Counted from the stretch's first letter, positions 1-6,073 are shown. The stretch is 14,684 bases of DNA from JBGQOJ01 sp052119585 (GCF_052119585.1 NZ_JBGQOJ010000039.1:1-14684), one strand, 5' to 3'. Numbers and translations are program-made. The notes: generated from the letters alone by a model not told the origin.

Positions 1-87
1 GTTAGCACGGCTCAGGTCGCCCTCGGCCATAGCGGTCGTGGCGACAGCCATAGCGGAAAGTCCAAAAATTGTGGCGATCATATTCAT
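1..87 (-). CDS. Exported protein of unknown function, N-terminal fragment (runs off the window)
   Basis: Only the first 29 codons are in the window; the gene continues past position 1. The visible part is a clear Sec signal peptide: start Met-Asn-Met-Ile, a hydrophobic core (about residues 4-18) and an AMA signal-peptidase site after residue 21, followed by a mature start of EGDLSRAN. A good Shine-Dalgarno (GAGAGGAAG) lies 6 bases before the ATG at 85-87; a second ATG at 79-81 is possible. This is what I see; the mature protein is unknown, so no function is proposed. It reads in the same direction as the phage-type methyltransferase but is separated from it by about 400 bases, so I infer an independent transcript. 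Confidence 0.65.
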   Translation of the reverse strand, partial: MNMIATIFGLSAMAVATTAMAEGDLSRAN

Positions 88-496
88 AATGCTTCCTCTC
101 AAGGAAATGCAGCACGTACTTGTGCTCTTTAAAGCCTTAGAGCCTTTTTGTATTCAGCGCGTTGATCTCAATCAGGCTGCTGCGCAACGAGAAGCGCGTC
201 TAAGAGAGCAAGGCTCTCCACTACCAATCCGACACATGCGTGCAGCGATGCCAGATGGCATCAACCAGACTGCGAAGAGAAGCGTGACCCGGATGAGCGA
301 CAATGATCCACGAGAAAGAAGGAAAACGAGCTTGACCCAAACGCCCAATTAGAGAAGCGGCCGTTGGTATAATGGTGCAGCACACGGCAGCTAAGTCCAC
401 TCGTCCGCAAATTTGACCTTACCGATAGAGATTTGGCTGGGTTGAGCTAGCCGTACCATGTCGCTGTTGAGCCTGTGGTTTCGACAGGTCCTGTTG
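88..496. other. Intergenic stretch, no gene recognised
   Basis: About 410 bases between the exported-protein start and the methyltransferase stop. A plus-strand open frame crosses its left part, but it begins inside the oppositely oriented signal-peptide gene and has no recognisable domain. A perfect TATAAT sits at 368-373 on the plus strand with no matching -35 at a usual distance. I see no tRNA, hairpin terminator or conserved repeat. It presumably holds the promoter of the leftward exported-protein gene, which I could not locate. Confidence 0.4.
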
Positions 497-1759
497 CTAT
501 TTTTGTTGCCTTTGGATCTTCAACTCTCCGAACGCCTCGCCCGTATCAGCCAATATGGCGCTTGCGCCGGTAAACTGCTGCCATCGCTCAATGGCCACAT
601 CGACATAGGCAGGGTTCAGTTCCACGCCATAGCAAACGCGACCGGTTGTCTCGGCGGCGATCAGGGTTGTGCCCGATCCCATGAAGGGCTCATAGACCGC
701 CTGACCCGGGCTGGAATTGTTCAGGATCGGGCGGCGCATGCATTCGACCGGCTTCTGCGTGCCGTGCACAGTGTCGACATCCTGATCCTTATTTGCAATC
801 TGCCATAAGGTCGTCTGCTTGCGGTCGCCGGCCCAGTGGCCCTTGCCGGTCTTGCGTACAGCATACCAACACGGCTCATGCTGCCAATGATAATCCCCAC
901 GGCTGAGCACCAGCCGGTCCTTGGCCCAGATGATCTGGGAGCGGATGTTGAAGCCTGATGCGACCAAGCTTTCCGCGACGGTCGCCGCATGTAGCGCGCC
1001 GTGCCAGACATACGCAACATCGCCGGGAAACAGCGACCACGCCTCGCGCCAGTCGGCGCGGTCGTCGTTCAGGACCTTGCCGGTCCGCTTGGTCTTGGCG
1101 GCACCCGCCTGGTTGCGCCAGCTCGGGTCATAATCGACGCCGTAAGGCGGGTCGGTCACCATCAAGAGCGGCTTCACGTCGCCCAACAACCGCCCAACCA
1201 CATCTGCACTGGTACTGTCACCACAGATCAGCCGGTGTGATCCGAGTTGCCAAAGGTCGCCTGCGACCGAGACGGGATCCATAGGGGGAACGGGGACGTC
1301 ATTTTCCCCCTCGACAGCACCGCCATCGCCCAGGGCGTCCGCGTCTTGCAGCAAAGCGTCGAGGTCTGCGTCACTCATTCCCAACAGTGACAGGTCGAAG
1401 TCCTCGGCCAGGAGACCGGCGATCTCGTCGCGCAGCATCGCCTCGTCCCAGTCGCCGAGCTCGGTCAATTTGTTGTCCGCGATCCGGTAGGCCCGCCGCC
1501 CGGCCTCGTCGAGATGACTGAGCCGGATCACCGGCACGTCGGTCAGGCCCAGCATCGTCGCTGCCAGCACCCGGCCATGCCCGGCGATCAGCTCGCCATC
1601 GTCGGCCACCATGCAGGGCACGGTCCAGCCGAACTTCGCCATGCTGGCCGCGATCTTGGCCACCTGATTGGCGCCATGGATCTTTGCATTGCGGGCATAG
1701 GGGCGAAGCTGATCAATCGGCCACGTCTCGATCTCGCTTGGCGCGAAGACAAGGTCCAT
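497..1759 (-). CDS. ParB-like N-terminal domain fused to a DNA methyltransferase (phage type)
   Basis: Predicted 420-aa protein that methylates DNA bases, probably adenine N6 or cytosine N4, using S-adenosylmethionine. Residues about 8-100 are a ParB/Srx-like domain with the motif ELIAGHGRVLAA (56-67). The methyltransferase follows: catalytic DPPY at 203-206 and the AdoMet-binding FMGSGTT at 359-365. The order DPPY first, FxGxG last is that of the beta class. The C-terminus (ERWQQFTG then TGEAFGEL) is typical of complete members, so the gene looks intact. Such ParB-methylase fusions are common in alphaproteobacterial prophages, usually near the terminase; a terminase remnant lies upstream here, on the same strand. 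I chose the ATG at 1757-1759; a TTG at 1796-1798 would add 13 residues. Neither start has a strong Shine-Dalgarno. No restriction endonuclease is nearby, so it appears to be an orphan methylase. The recognition sequence cannot be read from the protein. Confidence 0.9.
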   Translation of the reverse strand: MDLVFAPSEIETWPIDQLRPYARNAKIHGANQVAKIAASMAKFGWTVPCMVADDGELIAGHGRVLAATMLGLTDVPVIRLSHLDEAGRRAYRIADNKLTELGDWDEAMLRDEIAGLLAEDFDLSLLGMSDADLDALLQDADALGDGGAVEGENDVPVPPMDPVSVAGDLWQLGSHRLICGDSTSADVVGRLLGDVKPLLMVTDPPYGVDYDPSWRNQAGAAKTKRTGKVLNDDRADWREAWSLFPGDVAYVWHGALHAATVAESLVASGFNIRSQIIWAKDRLVLSRGDYHWQHEPCWYAVRKTGKGHWAGDRKQTTLWQIANKDQDVDTVHGTQKPVECMRRPILNNSSPGQAVYEPFMGSGTTLIAAETTGRVCYGVELNPAYVDVAIERWQQFTGASAILADTGEAFGELKIQRQQK

Positions 1760-1959
1760 GAGGATGTTCTCGTTCTTGGGGCAGGGCGGACATGCCAATG
1801 CGCGCCGCTGTGCTTGTCAGCGGCAGAATGGGGATATGGGATGTCAGAAAAACAAAAAGCGCTCTCGAGGGGGTTCCTCCGGGCGCTATTCTTCGATGAT
1901 GTAGGTATGAGTCAAGGGGGGCAGCTTTGTCAAACCATTTTTGCGGCTCATGTCATGAC

Positions 1960-1980
1960 CGTTTCGAGCCCCGCGAAACG
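1960..1980. repeat. Perfect 7-bp inverted repeat (hairpin or operator)
   Basis: CGTTTCG (1960-1966) and CGAAACG (1974-1980) are exact reverse complements around a 7-base loop. There is no T tract after it on either strand, so an operator or an RNA hairpin in the remnant phage region fits as well as a terminator. It sits a few bases upstream of the small minus-strand frame that starts at 1951. Confidence 0.45.
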
Positions 1981-1991
1981 AGCGCAAAGAG

Positions 1992-2141
1992 GGTGGCTTC
2001 CCTGGCTGGCTAAACTGGCTCGATTTTGGCTTGGGTGGATTCTTGCTTAAATAGTAAAATCCACCTGAAAAGCTATTTCTGCGCGCTCAACGCATTGTAA
2101 CTAAATAACTTTATTTTGGCTGCTGGCCAAGGTGGCTTCCC
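1992..2141. repeat. Spaced 11-base direct repeat GGTGGCTTCCC
   Basis: GGTGGCTTCCC occurs at 1992-2002 and again at 2131-2141, 139 bases apart. The segment between is AT-rich compared with its flanks and contains the inverted repeat at 2034-2065. The copies could be chance, binding sites, or the traces of a small insertion or deletion; nothing in the sequence decides between these. Confidence 0.35.
2034..2065. repeat. Perfect 8-bp inverted repeat (possible stem-loop)
   Basis: GGTGGATT (2034-2041) and AATCCACC (2058-2065) pair exactly around a 16-base AT-rich loop; a G-U pair can extend the stem by one. No run of T follows. It may be a protein-binding site or weak terminator of the phage remnant. 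Confidence 0.45.
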
Positions 2142-2341
2142 CGGTGAAAAAGCCACGCGCTAACGAAATGGCGCGCCAAGCCCCCCGTATACGGATAGGG
2201 CCGGGGAGGAACCATGGGAGGGGATAGCTAAACACCAAGGTGCAGGTTTTTGATCGGCCTTCGGAACACATCGGCATGAAGGCAGCCCACTGTGATCTGA
2301 TGCCCTTTAGTACCCATGCTGATCTCGGACCAGATCAAAGA

Positions 2342-2509
2342 TCACAGCGACAAGTTCACCGTTGGCAGCATTGCAAGCATCGGCCCCGTCCCCTGCGCAT
2401 GGTGGATGACAAAGCCGATCCGGTTGTTACCAGCCTCTGTGGCGCCGACCTTTGCTGCTTTCATGAGGCTGATCCACTGCGCCGGGTGTCGAGGCGAGAG
2501 CGCATCCAT
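2342..2509 (-). pseudogene. Remnant of a phage terminase large subunit (GpA family)
   Basis: A 55-codon minus-strand frame starts at the ATG at 2507-2509 (MDALSP) and ends at a TGA at 2342-2344. Its sequence follows the N-terminal ATPase part of GpA-type terminases: QWISLMKAAKVGATEAGNN, then IGFVIHHA, then GPMLAMLPTV. In known GpA proteins this block is the Walker-A-like region, followed by roughly ML-V-PT-(V/E)-LAKR and several hundred further residues. Here the frame stops straight after the PTV block. The usual Trp of GNNW is Arg, and HHAPGPML has become HHAQGTGPML, that is with two extra residues. Upstream, the conserved lead-in to MDALSP is also broken by a stop. So only about 50 of some 600 residues survive. 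It lies on the same strand as, and upstream of, the ParB-methyltransferase, as expected for one former prophage. Family membership is my recognition of the motif and was not checked by a search. Confidence 0.75.
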
Positions 2510-2609
2510 ACATCATCGCCCTGACGGCGACCAAGACTGCCTTTTGGCGGCATTTGGCCCGCTCTTGGCACGTGATCTCAGTTGATGATTCAAATCAATG
2601 TAGGGGTCG

Positions 2610-2633
2610 CAGCGTGTCATAAAATGAACGCTG
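2610..2633 (+). promoter_or_regulatory. Inverted repeat in the promoter region of the cysteine-repeat gene
   Basis: CAGCGT (2610-2615) and ACGCTG (2628-2633) are exact reverse complements around a 12-base AT-rich centre that includes ATAAAAT, a passable -10 element. It lies 30 bases before the start codon at 2664. I infer an operator or promoter-overlapping site; no known regulator motif was recognised. Confidence 0.35.
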
Positions 2634-2663
2634 TTAAACAATTTTCAGAAAAGGACAAAGATT

Positions 2664-2990
2664 ATGAAACTCACACTTATTTCCGCATTTGCGCTCGCGA
2701 TGAGCATCGCAGTTCCTAGCGCTATTATGGCGCAGGATCAAACTCAGGACCGTGACCAGCTTCAAGATTGTGGTGCCTTGGGCGAGAGAGATTGCGCCGA
2801 TCTGTTGAGAATTCGAGATCAACTTAAAGATTGCGACGGCGTGACCTCAGATGCCTGCACGGCTCTTTTGCGGGAGCGCGATCGTTTGCTAGACTGTGCA
2901 ATTCAGGACCAAACCCAAGATCAAACCAGAGATCAGGACAGGGATTGCGCCCCGGACACAGACAACTCCGGCGGCTCTGGCAAAAACTGA
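2664..2990 (+). CDS. Small exported protein with 21-residue cysteine repeats, function unknown
   Basis: 108 residues. Residues 1-23 are a signal peptide ending in IMA before QDQ; the start has an AGGA Shine-Dalgarno 8 bases upstream. The mature part is very hydrophilic and rich in Asp, Gln and Arg. It contains a tandem repeat of exactly 21 residues with the pattern RDxLxDC-x7-C-xx-LLR: unit 1 at 30-50, unit 2 at 51-71, and a partial third from 72. Cysteines stand at 36, 44, 57, 65, 78 and 95, six in all, so up to three disulfides are possible in the periplasm or outside. The C-terminal tail (79-108) is a low-complexity DQTQDQ/RDQDRD stretch ending in Gly and Ser. I do not recognise a family. 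The helical heptad-like LLR segments suggest short helices pinned by cystines (inference). The EF-hand gene starts 67 bases downstream on the same strand, so the two may be co-transcribed. Confidence 0.75.
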   Translation: MKLTLISAFALAMSIAVPSAIMAQDQTQDRDQLQDCGALGERDCADLLRIRDQLKDCDGVTSDACTALLRERDRLLDCAIQDQTQDQTRDQDRDCAPDTDNSGGSGKN

Positions 2991-3057
2991 AACCTTTCGG
3001 TGTCGCTTCACGCGTTGTGATCGGCACATTTCCCCCAAATCAGAGATGGAGACTATG

Positions 3058-3567
3058 ATGTCTAAATTCATTTCAATTCGCGGCTTGGTCTCAGCAACAA
3101 CGGTAATTGCAGCATTGGCAAGCGGGTCGATCGTTCTAGCTGAAGGTGACTCTGAAAACGACGACATGATGCAAGTTATGCCATTCGGGTATGGACCCTA
3201 TGCCGGACGGATAGGAATGATGGCGCGCCCTGTCGATACGGATGGCGACGGGATCGTCAGCGCGGCCGAGGCTTCGACACATGCCAGCGCTGCGTTTGCC
3301 CAATTTGACGCTGATGGAGACGGCCAGATCAGCGAAGATGAGTATATCGATAGCGCACCTTCGGGCATGCAGATGGGGCGAAGAAATGTTGAGCGCCTCT
3401 ATGTAAACCGCACTGGACGGTTCAAAGGGATGGACGCTGATGGCGACGGGGACGTGACATTGGCAGAGTTCGTAGCCAAGGTGCAGGCAAGCTATGAAGC
3501 CGCCGACGCCGACAAGGACGGCAAAGTCACAGTGTGGGAATTCCGATCACAACAAAACCCATTCTGA
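3058..3567 (+). CDS. Exported EF-hand protein with four calcium-binding loops
   Basis: 169 residues. A signal peptide covers about 1-28 (hydrophobic 10-27, VLA then EGD). Four canonical 12-residue EF loops are present: 60-71 (DTDGDGIVSAAE), 84-95 (DADGDGQISEDE), 126-137 (DADGDGDVTLAE) and 150-161 (DADKDGKVTVWE). Each has Asp at loop positions 1, 3 and 5, Gly at 6 and Glu at 12, so all four should bind calcium. They form two pairs joined by a Met- and Arg-rich linker (96-125). The protein is expected in the periplasm or secreted; a calcium sensor or buffer role is the family default, not shown here. The start at 3058 is preferred because GGAG (3048-3051) lies 6 bases before it; an in-frame ATG at 3055 is nearly equivalent, and longer readings have no ribosome site. 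It probably shares a transcript with the cysteine-repeat gene upstream. Confidence 0.88.
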   Translation: MSKFISIRGLVSATTVIAALASGSIVLAEGDSENDDMMQVMPFGYGPYAGRIGMMARPVDTDGDGIVSAAEASTHASAAFAQFDADGDGQISEDEYIDSAPSGMQMGRRNVERLYVNRTGRFKGMDADGDGDVTLAEFVAKVQASYEAADADKDGKVTVWEFRSQQNPF

Positions 3568-3620
3568 GCCGACGACCGAGTCATTACAAGCTTTCTGCCT
3601 GCAGGGCGGAGATGTTTTGA

Positions 3621-3656
3621 TCCGTCGGCGTTGCAACGTTCCGCAACGCCGACGGA
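3621..3656 (+). terminator. Strong stem-loop after the EF-hand gene
   Basis: Two 14-base arms (3621-3634 and 3643-3656) are perfect reverse complements, GC-rich, with an 8-base loop AACGTTCC. It starts 54 bases after the EF-hand stop codon. No T run follows on either strand, so it is a weak match to the classical intrinsic terminator; it may act as a terminator in combination with Rho or as an RNA 3'-end stabiliser (inference). Confidence 0.55.
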
Positions 3657-3711
3657 CAGAGGTGGCTGGGGAAATTTGAACAGTCGGGATAAGTGGATTT
3701 TCTGCGCAACG

Positions 3712-3745
3712 GCAGCATTATGCTGCAAGCGAGGAGAATACCATG
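3712..3745 (+). promoter_or_regulatory. Start region of a lost gene: palindrome, Shine-Dalgarno and ATG
   Basis: A palindrome with 7-bp arms (GCAGCAT, centre T, ATGCTGC; 3712-3726) is followed by AGGAG (3732-3736) and an ATG at 3743-3745 with ideal 6-base spacing. The frame reads MTSIRLDQADFG and then enters DNA that is antisense to the IS110 transposase remnant. I infer the 5' end of a gene cut off by the insertion element, or a chance ribosome site at the element's edge. The open frame does continue to 4084, but the part over the transposase remnant is a shadow. Confidence 0.35.
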
Positions 3746-3762
3746 ACAAGTATCCGTCTTGA

Positions 3763-4060
3763 TCAAGCTGATTTTGGGCTCCAGCAACGATCATCTTTGA
3801 TCAGAGCGTTTCCTGTTTCGATGAGCTTACGCATGAGGGCTACGATGGCGACTTTGGCTGGCTTTCCGGCTTCGCGAAGCGCGCTGTATTTCGCTTTGAG
3901 ATCTGGGTTGAACCTCATAGCGACGAGGGCTGGCATGTGGAGGGCGTCGCGTAAGGGTTTTCGTCCGCCGCTGATGAAGGATTTTTCCTTTCCATTGGCC
4001 GGACTCACGATTGTGCGGTGCCAGTCCAGCGAGGATAGCCCCTTTGACGCAACCAAGCGT
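3763..4060 (-). pseudogene. IS110-family transposase, C-terminal remnant with a frameshift
   Basis: The minus strand encodes the C-terminal (IS116/IS110/IS902-type) domain of an IS110 transposase, in two frames. From about 4039 one frame gives AILAGLAPHNRESGQWKGK, the conserved G-LAP-N-SG block. The other frame continues SFISGGRKPLRDALHMPAL, VAMRFNPDLKAKY and AGKPAKVA...MRKLIETGNALI to a TGA at 3763-3765. Joining them needs removal of one A in the run of five at 3982-3986 (T on the plus strand), so a one-base insertion has broken the gene. Upstream of about 4060 the similarity stops. The N-terminal DEDD catalytic domain is entirely missing; IS110 transposases are usually 300-400 residues, so about a quarter remains. 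It cannot be active. The neighbouring transporter gene starts 47 bases beyond the break. Confidence 0.82.
3763..4060 (-). mobile_element. IS110-family insertion sequence remnant
   Basis: The element is represented only by the broken transposase 3' end. IS110 elements usually lack terminal inverted repeats and target duplications, so its exact ends cannot be fixed by inspection. The left end must lie between 3763 and the EF-hand hairpin, the right end at or before about 4100. A short inverted repeat TAGGG-TGACG-CCCTA (4082-4096) is the only symmetric sequence at the right side. Confidence 0.6.
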
Positions 4061-4106
4061 CGCAAAAAGAATAGACGCGCATAGGGTGACGCCCTAAGCG
4101 TGGTCC

Positions 4107-5054
4107 ATGACCAGTGCCACCTCTTACACGCCATCCACGGATCGCATCCTTGCGGGTGTAGCCTTGATGGTCGGATTTTGCGTCACTGCTCCGTTGCTGG
4201 ACGTCGCGGCCAAACTGGCATCAGACAGCGTACCCGTGGGACAGATCACCGCCGCACGCTTTATCGTTCAGTGCGCGCTGATGGCGCCGTTTGTCTGGAT
4301 CATGGGGCTGTCGTTGCGGGTAGCGCGGGGGCAATGGCTGGCACTGCTATCGCGCGCGGTACTTTTGCTTGCCTCGACCTTTTGCTTTATCGCCGCGATC
4401 CGTGTCATGCCGCTGGCCGATGCGCTGGCGATCGTGTTTGTAGCCCCGTTCATCGTGCTGCTGGTGGGGAAATTCTATCTGGGCGAAGATGTCGGGCCGC
4501 GCCGCGTGGGGGCGGCGATGGTGGGCTTTGTGGGTGTCCTGTTCGTGATCCAGCCCAGTTTCGCAGCCTTTGGCGCGGTGGCGCTGTTTCCGCTCGGCAC
4601 GGCGGTCGGGTTCGCTTTCTACATACTGGTCACACGCGGCCTGTCGCGGCGGATGCATCCCGTGACTTTGCAATTCCACACCGGCCTGATCGCCAGCCTT
4701 TTGTGCCTGCCAGTGATGATACTGGCCCAAGGCACAGGAGCTGAGTTACTTGATCCGGTCTGGCCCGAAGGGGTTGCGTGGCTCTGGCTGTTGGGGGGCG
4801 GGTTTTTCGCCACGCTGAGCCATATGATGATGACCTATGCGCTGTCGCTGGCGCCCTCGGCCACGTTGGCACCACTTCAATATCTCGAACTGCCGGTGGC
4901 AACCCTGCTGGGCTATCTGGTCTTCAGCGATTTTCCCAACGCGCTGACCCTGACCGGCATCGGTATCATCATCGGTGCGGGTCTATATATGATCCACCGC
5001 GAAAGGGTCACCGCCCGTCAGTTGATCACCGAGCGCGCCGCTCCACCGATTTGA
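4107..5054 (+). CDS. EamA/DMT-superfamily inner-membrane transporter
   Basis: 315 residues with about ten hydrophobic segments in the two-times-five EamA pattern, so a drug/metabolite-type exporter of the inner membrane. The first repeat holds the family-typical region SRAVLLLASTFCFIAAIRVMP then LADALAIVFVAPF; the second repeat holds LSLAPSATLAPLQYLELPVATLLGYLVFSD in the equivalent place (quoted here in pieces of the protein at about residues 90-120 and 245-275). Length fits full-size members (about 300). The substrate is not predictable; amino acids or small metabolites are usual. The ATG at 4107 has no clear Shine-Dalgarno, and the IS110 remnant ends less than 50 bases before it, so the native promoter may have been lost or replaced. 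A small inverted repeat at 4082-4096 lies 10 bases upstream. It converges with the thiamin operon and is not evidently part of it. Confidence 0.88.
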   Translation: MTSATSYTPSTDRILAGVALMVGFCVTAPLLDVAAKLASDSVPVGQITAARFIVQCALMAPFVWIMGLSLRVARGQWLALLSRAVLLLASTFCFIAAIRVMPLADALAIVFVAPFIVLLVGKFYLGEDVGPRRVGAAMVGFVGVLFVIQPSFAAFGAVALFPLGTAVGFAFYILVTRGLSRRMHPVTLQFHTGLIASLLCLPVMILAQGTGAELLDPVWPEGVAWLWLLGGGFFATLSHMMMTYALSLAPSATLAPLQYLELPVATLLGYLVFSDFPNALTLTGIGIIIGAGLYMIHRERVTARQLITERAAPPI

Positions 5055-5349
5055 GGCGACTTACGATCTTCAATCAAGAACCCACATCCGACTGGCAACT
5101 TGGTACGAGAAGCCGCAGGTTCAGCTGACCGCTCCAGCCCAAACTCGACGTTTGATCTGGCGCTGTCCTCATTGCGCATGATCTGCAGAGACCGGGCGGA
5201 AAGTGTGAATTCGCTGCAAGTGCGAAGGGTTCGTGTCAGGGAGGAATAAGTGGCCATTCGCAGCCCATTGCGGCAACCCACGCGCTGACACAATGCTGCG
5301 GCGCAGCCCGTCAGAGCGGCCATTCGTGTATCGCACCGCATTCTGTTGA
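5055..5349. other. Intergenic stretch between converging genes
   Basis: Up to the thiamin-operon hairpin there are about 295 bases with no gene I can support. A minus-strand open frame passes through, but it overlaps the transporter and second tenA genes and has no recognisable domain. Visible details are a GC-rich near-palindrome GCTGCG-G-CGCAGC (5295-5307) and a repeated GGCCATTCG (5252-5260 and again near 5318). No clear terminator was found for the rightward transporter gene. Confidence 0.4.
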
Positions 5350-5385
5350 ATGAAACGTCGGTCAGCGGACAAAACCGACCTTCAT
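5350..5385 (-). terminator. Terminator-like hairpin at the end of the thiamin operon
   Basis: Read leftward, 12 bases after the stop of the last gene, ATGAA (5350-5354) pairs with TTCAT (5381-5385) and GTCGGT (5357-5362) with ACCGAC (5374-5379). A small bulge separates the two stem parts, and the loop is 11 bases. The 3' side on the minus strand is TTTCATTC, a poor T tract. Position and direction support a transcription end for the operon. Confidence 0.5.
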
Positions 5386-5396
5386 GATGCGAAACG

Positions 5397-6062
5397 CTAT
5401 GTCCGCTTTGCCTGCCGGATTTCGAATGCAGCATCAAGAAACGCGATTTCACACGATACGGCATCGTTAAACATCGCAGCTGCTTTGGATCGGCGACAAT
5501 CATCTATTTCAACCCAAACATTGTCCAACTGATCGCGTAGGTGGGCCACAACATTTTCGAACCCTTCGCCAGTGTGCAAATCTATCCATTCTGAGAACCA
5601 AAATGGCAAATCCGTGCTATAGTTTTTATAGCGGTTTGCCCAAGTCAGGTAGCTCCACTCCGCAACAATAAGAACAGCCAGCATTTGTTCATAGCGACCA
5701 GAGGTACGCGCTGCATGCATCAGGTCCTGAAACGCGCGGGTCGCTGGAGCGGCCGGTGCGTTTTGATATCCTGTTGACACCTCAAGTGCTTCAAAGCTGC
5801 GCAAGAAATATGTATTCTCGGTGCTGGTCACTAGGCCCAAGAACTGCGCCATAGGAACCCCGTCCGCCAATGTCGGAGCATGCGCGATGGCAGTCGCCAA
5901 AAGCCGCACAAATTCATCGATGAACTTATAACCCTGAACAAGATACCACCGCATTTTATCCAGCGGCAGAGTGCCGTCGGCCAGCTCTTTGCAGAACGGA
6001 TGATCCGTTGCGGCATCCCAGTCGTTTTGAGTTGATATTTTCAAAAGATCAGTGGCGCGCAT
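5397..6062 (-). CDS. tenA: TenA_E-type thiamin pyrimidine hydrolase (no active-site cysteine)
   Basis: 221-residue all-helical TenA/THI-4-family protein, last gene of the operon. Family features: DGTLP (29-33), the YLVQGYKFIDEF helix (40-51) with the conserved Asp 49, and a C-terminal catalytic Glu in SCEIAF (Glu 205). In classical TenA the helix around residue 135 carries the nucleophilic Cys (PC motif). Here that site reads VAEWSYLTWA, with Glu 135. This is the TenA_E subclass, known from plants and some bacteria. Those enzymes salvage the thiamin pyrimidine, and plant members were shown to act on N-formylaminopyrimidine and aminopyrimidine. I infer a similar job here, feeding ThiD. I chose the ATG at 6060-6062, 12 bases after the permease stop and at the position where family similarity starts; an upstream ATG at 6158 would overlap thiX by 85 bases. 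A classical TenA is encoded upstream in the same operon. Confidence 0.83.
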   Translation of the reverse strand: MRATDLLKISTQNDWDAATDHPFCKELADGTLPLDKMRWYLVQGYKFIDEFVRLLATAIAHAPTLADGVPMAQFLGLVTSTENTYFLRSFEALEVSTGYQNAPAAPATRAFQDLMHAARTSGRYEQMLAVLIVAEWSYLTWANRYKNYSTDLPFWFSEWIDLHTGEGFENVVAHLRDQLDNVWVEIDDCRRSKAAAMFNDAVSCEIAFLDAAFEIRQAKRT

Positions 6063-6073
6063 TTTGGTGCTTT

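Larger units (their letters stand above)
1760..2341. other. Decayed phage-like DNA without a firm gene
   Basis: About 580 bases between the methyltransferase and the terminase remnant. No open frame here shows a family I recognise. A minus-strand frame of 21 codons plus stop (1886-1951, starting MSRKNGLTKL, ending YIIEE) has plausible phage-like composition but no strong ribosome site. A 29-codon minus frame (2228-2317, MGTKGHQITVG...) follows the terminase remnant. The stretch carries two inverted repeats and a spaced direct repeat, listed separately. I infer that it is the eroded remainder of a prophage packaging region. Confidence 0.4.

Noticed and set aside
38..352. Plus-strand open frame of 104 codons
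   Set aside because: It starts inside the oppositely oriented signal-peptide gene, has no ribosome site and no recognisable domain.
368..373. Perfect TATAAT as a promoter
   Set aside because: No -35 hexamer at 15-19 bases upstream; the nearest TTGACC (332-337) is 30 bases away.
1905..1933. TTGACA (minus strand) as promoter of the methyltransferase
   Set aside because: At a 17-base spacing the -10 is TCATAC, a poor match, and the bases fall within a possible small coding frame.
2240..2585. Two overlapping plus-strand frames of 89-94 codons
   Set aside because: They lie antisense to the terminase remnant; composition (His, Arg, Cys rich) is that of a shadow, and no Shine-Dalgarno precedes the ATG at 2316.
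2582..2598. TTGAT...ATCAA as an FNR-type site
   Set aside because: The half-sites are 7 bases apart; FNR/FnrL sites need 4.
3743..4084. Plus-strand frame of 113 codons as a full gene
   Set aside because: Beyond the first few codons it is antisense to the IS110 transposase remnant. Only the start region is noted as possibly real.
5018..5503. Minus-strand frame of 161 codons
   Set aside because: Overlaps two better-supported genes at its ends and shows no domain; the central part is intergenic.
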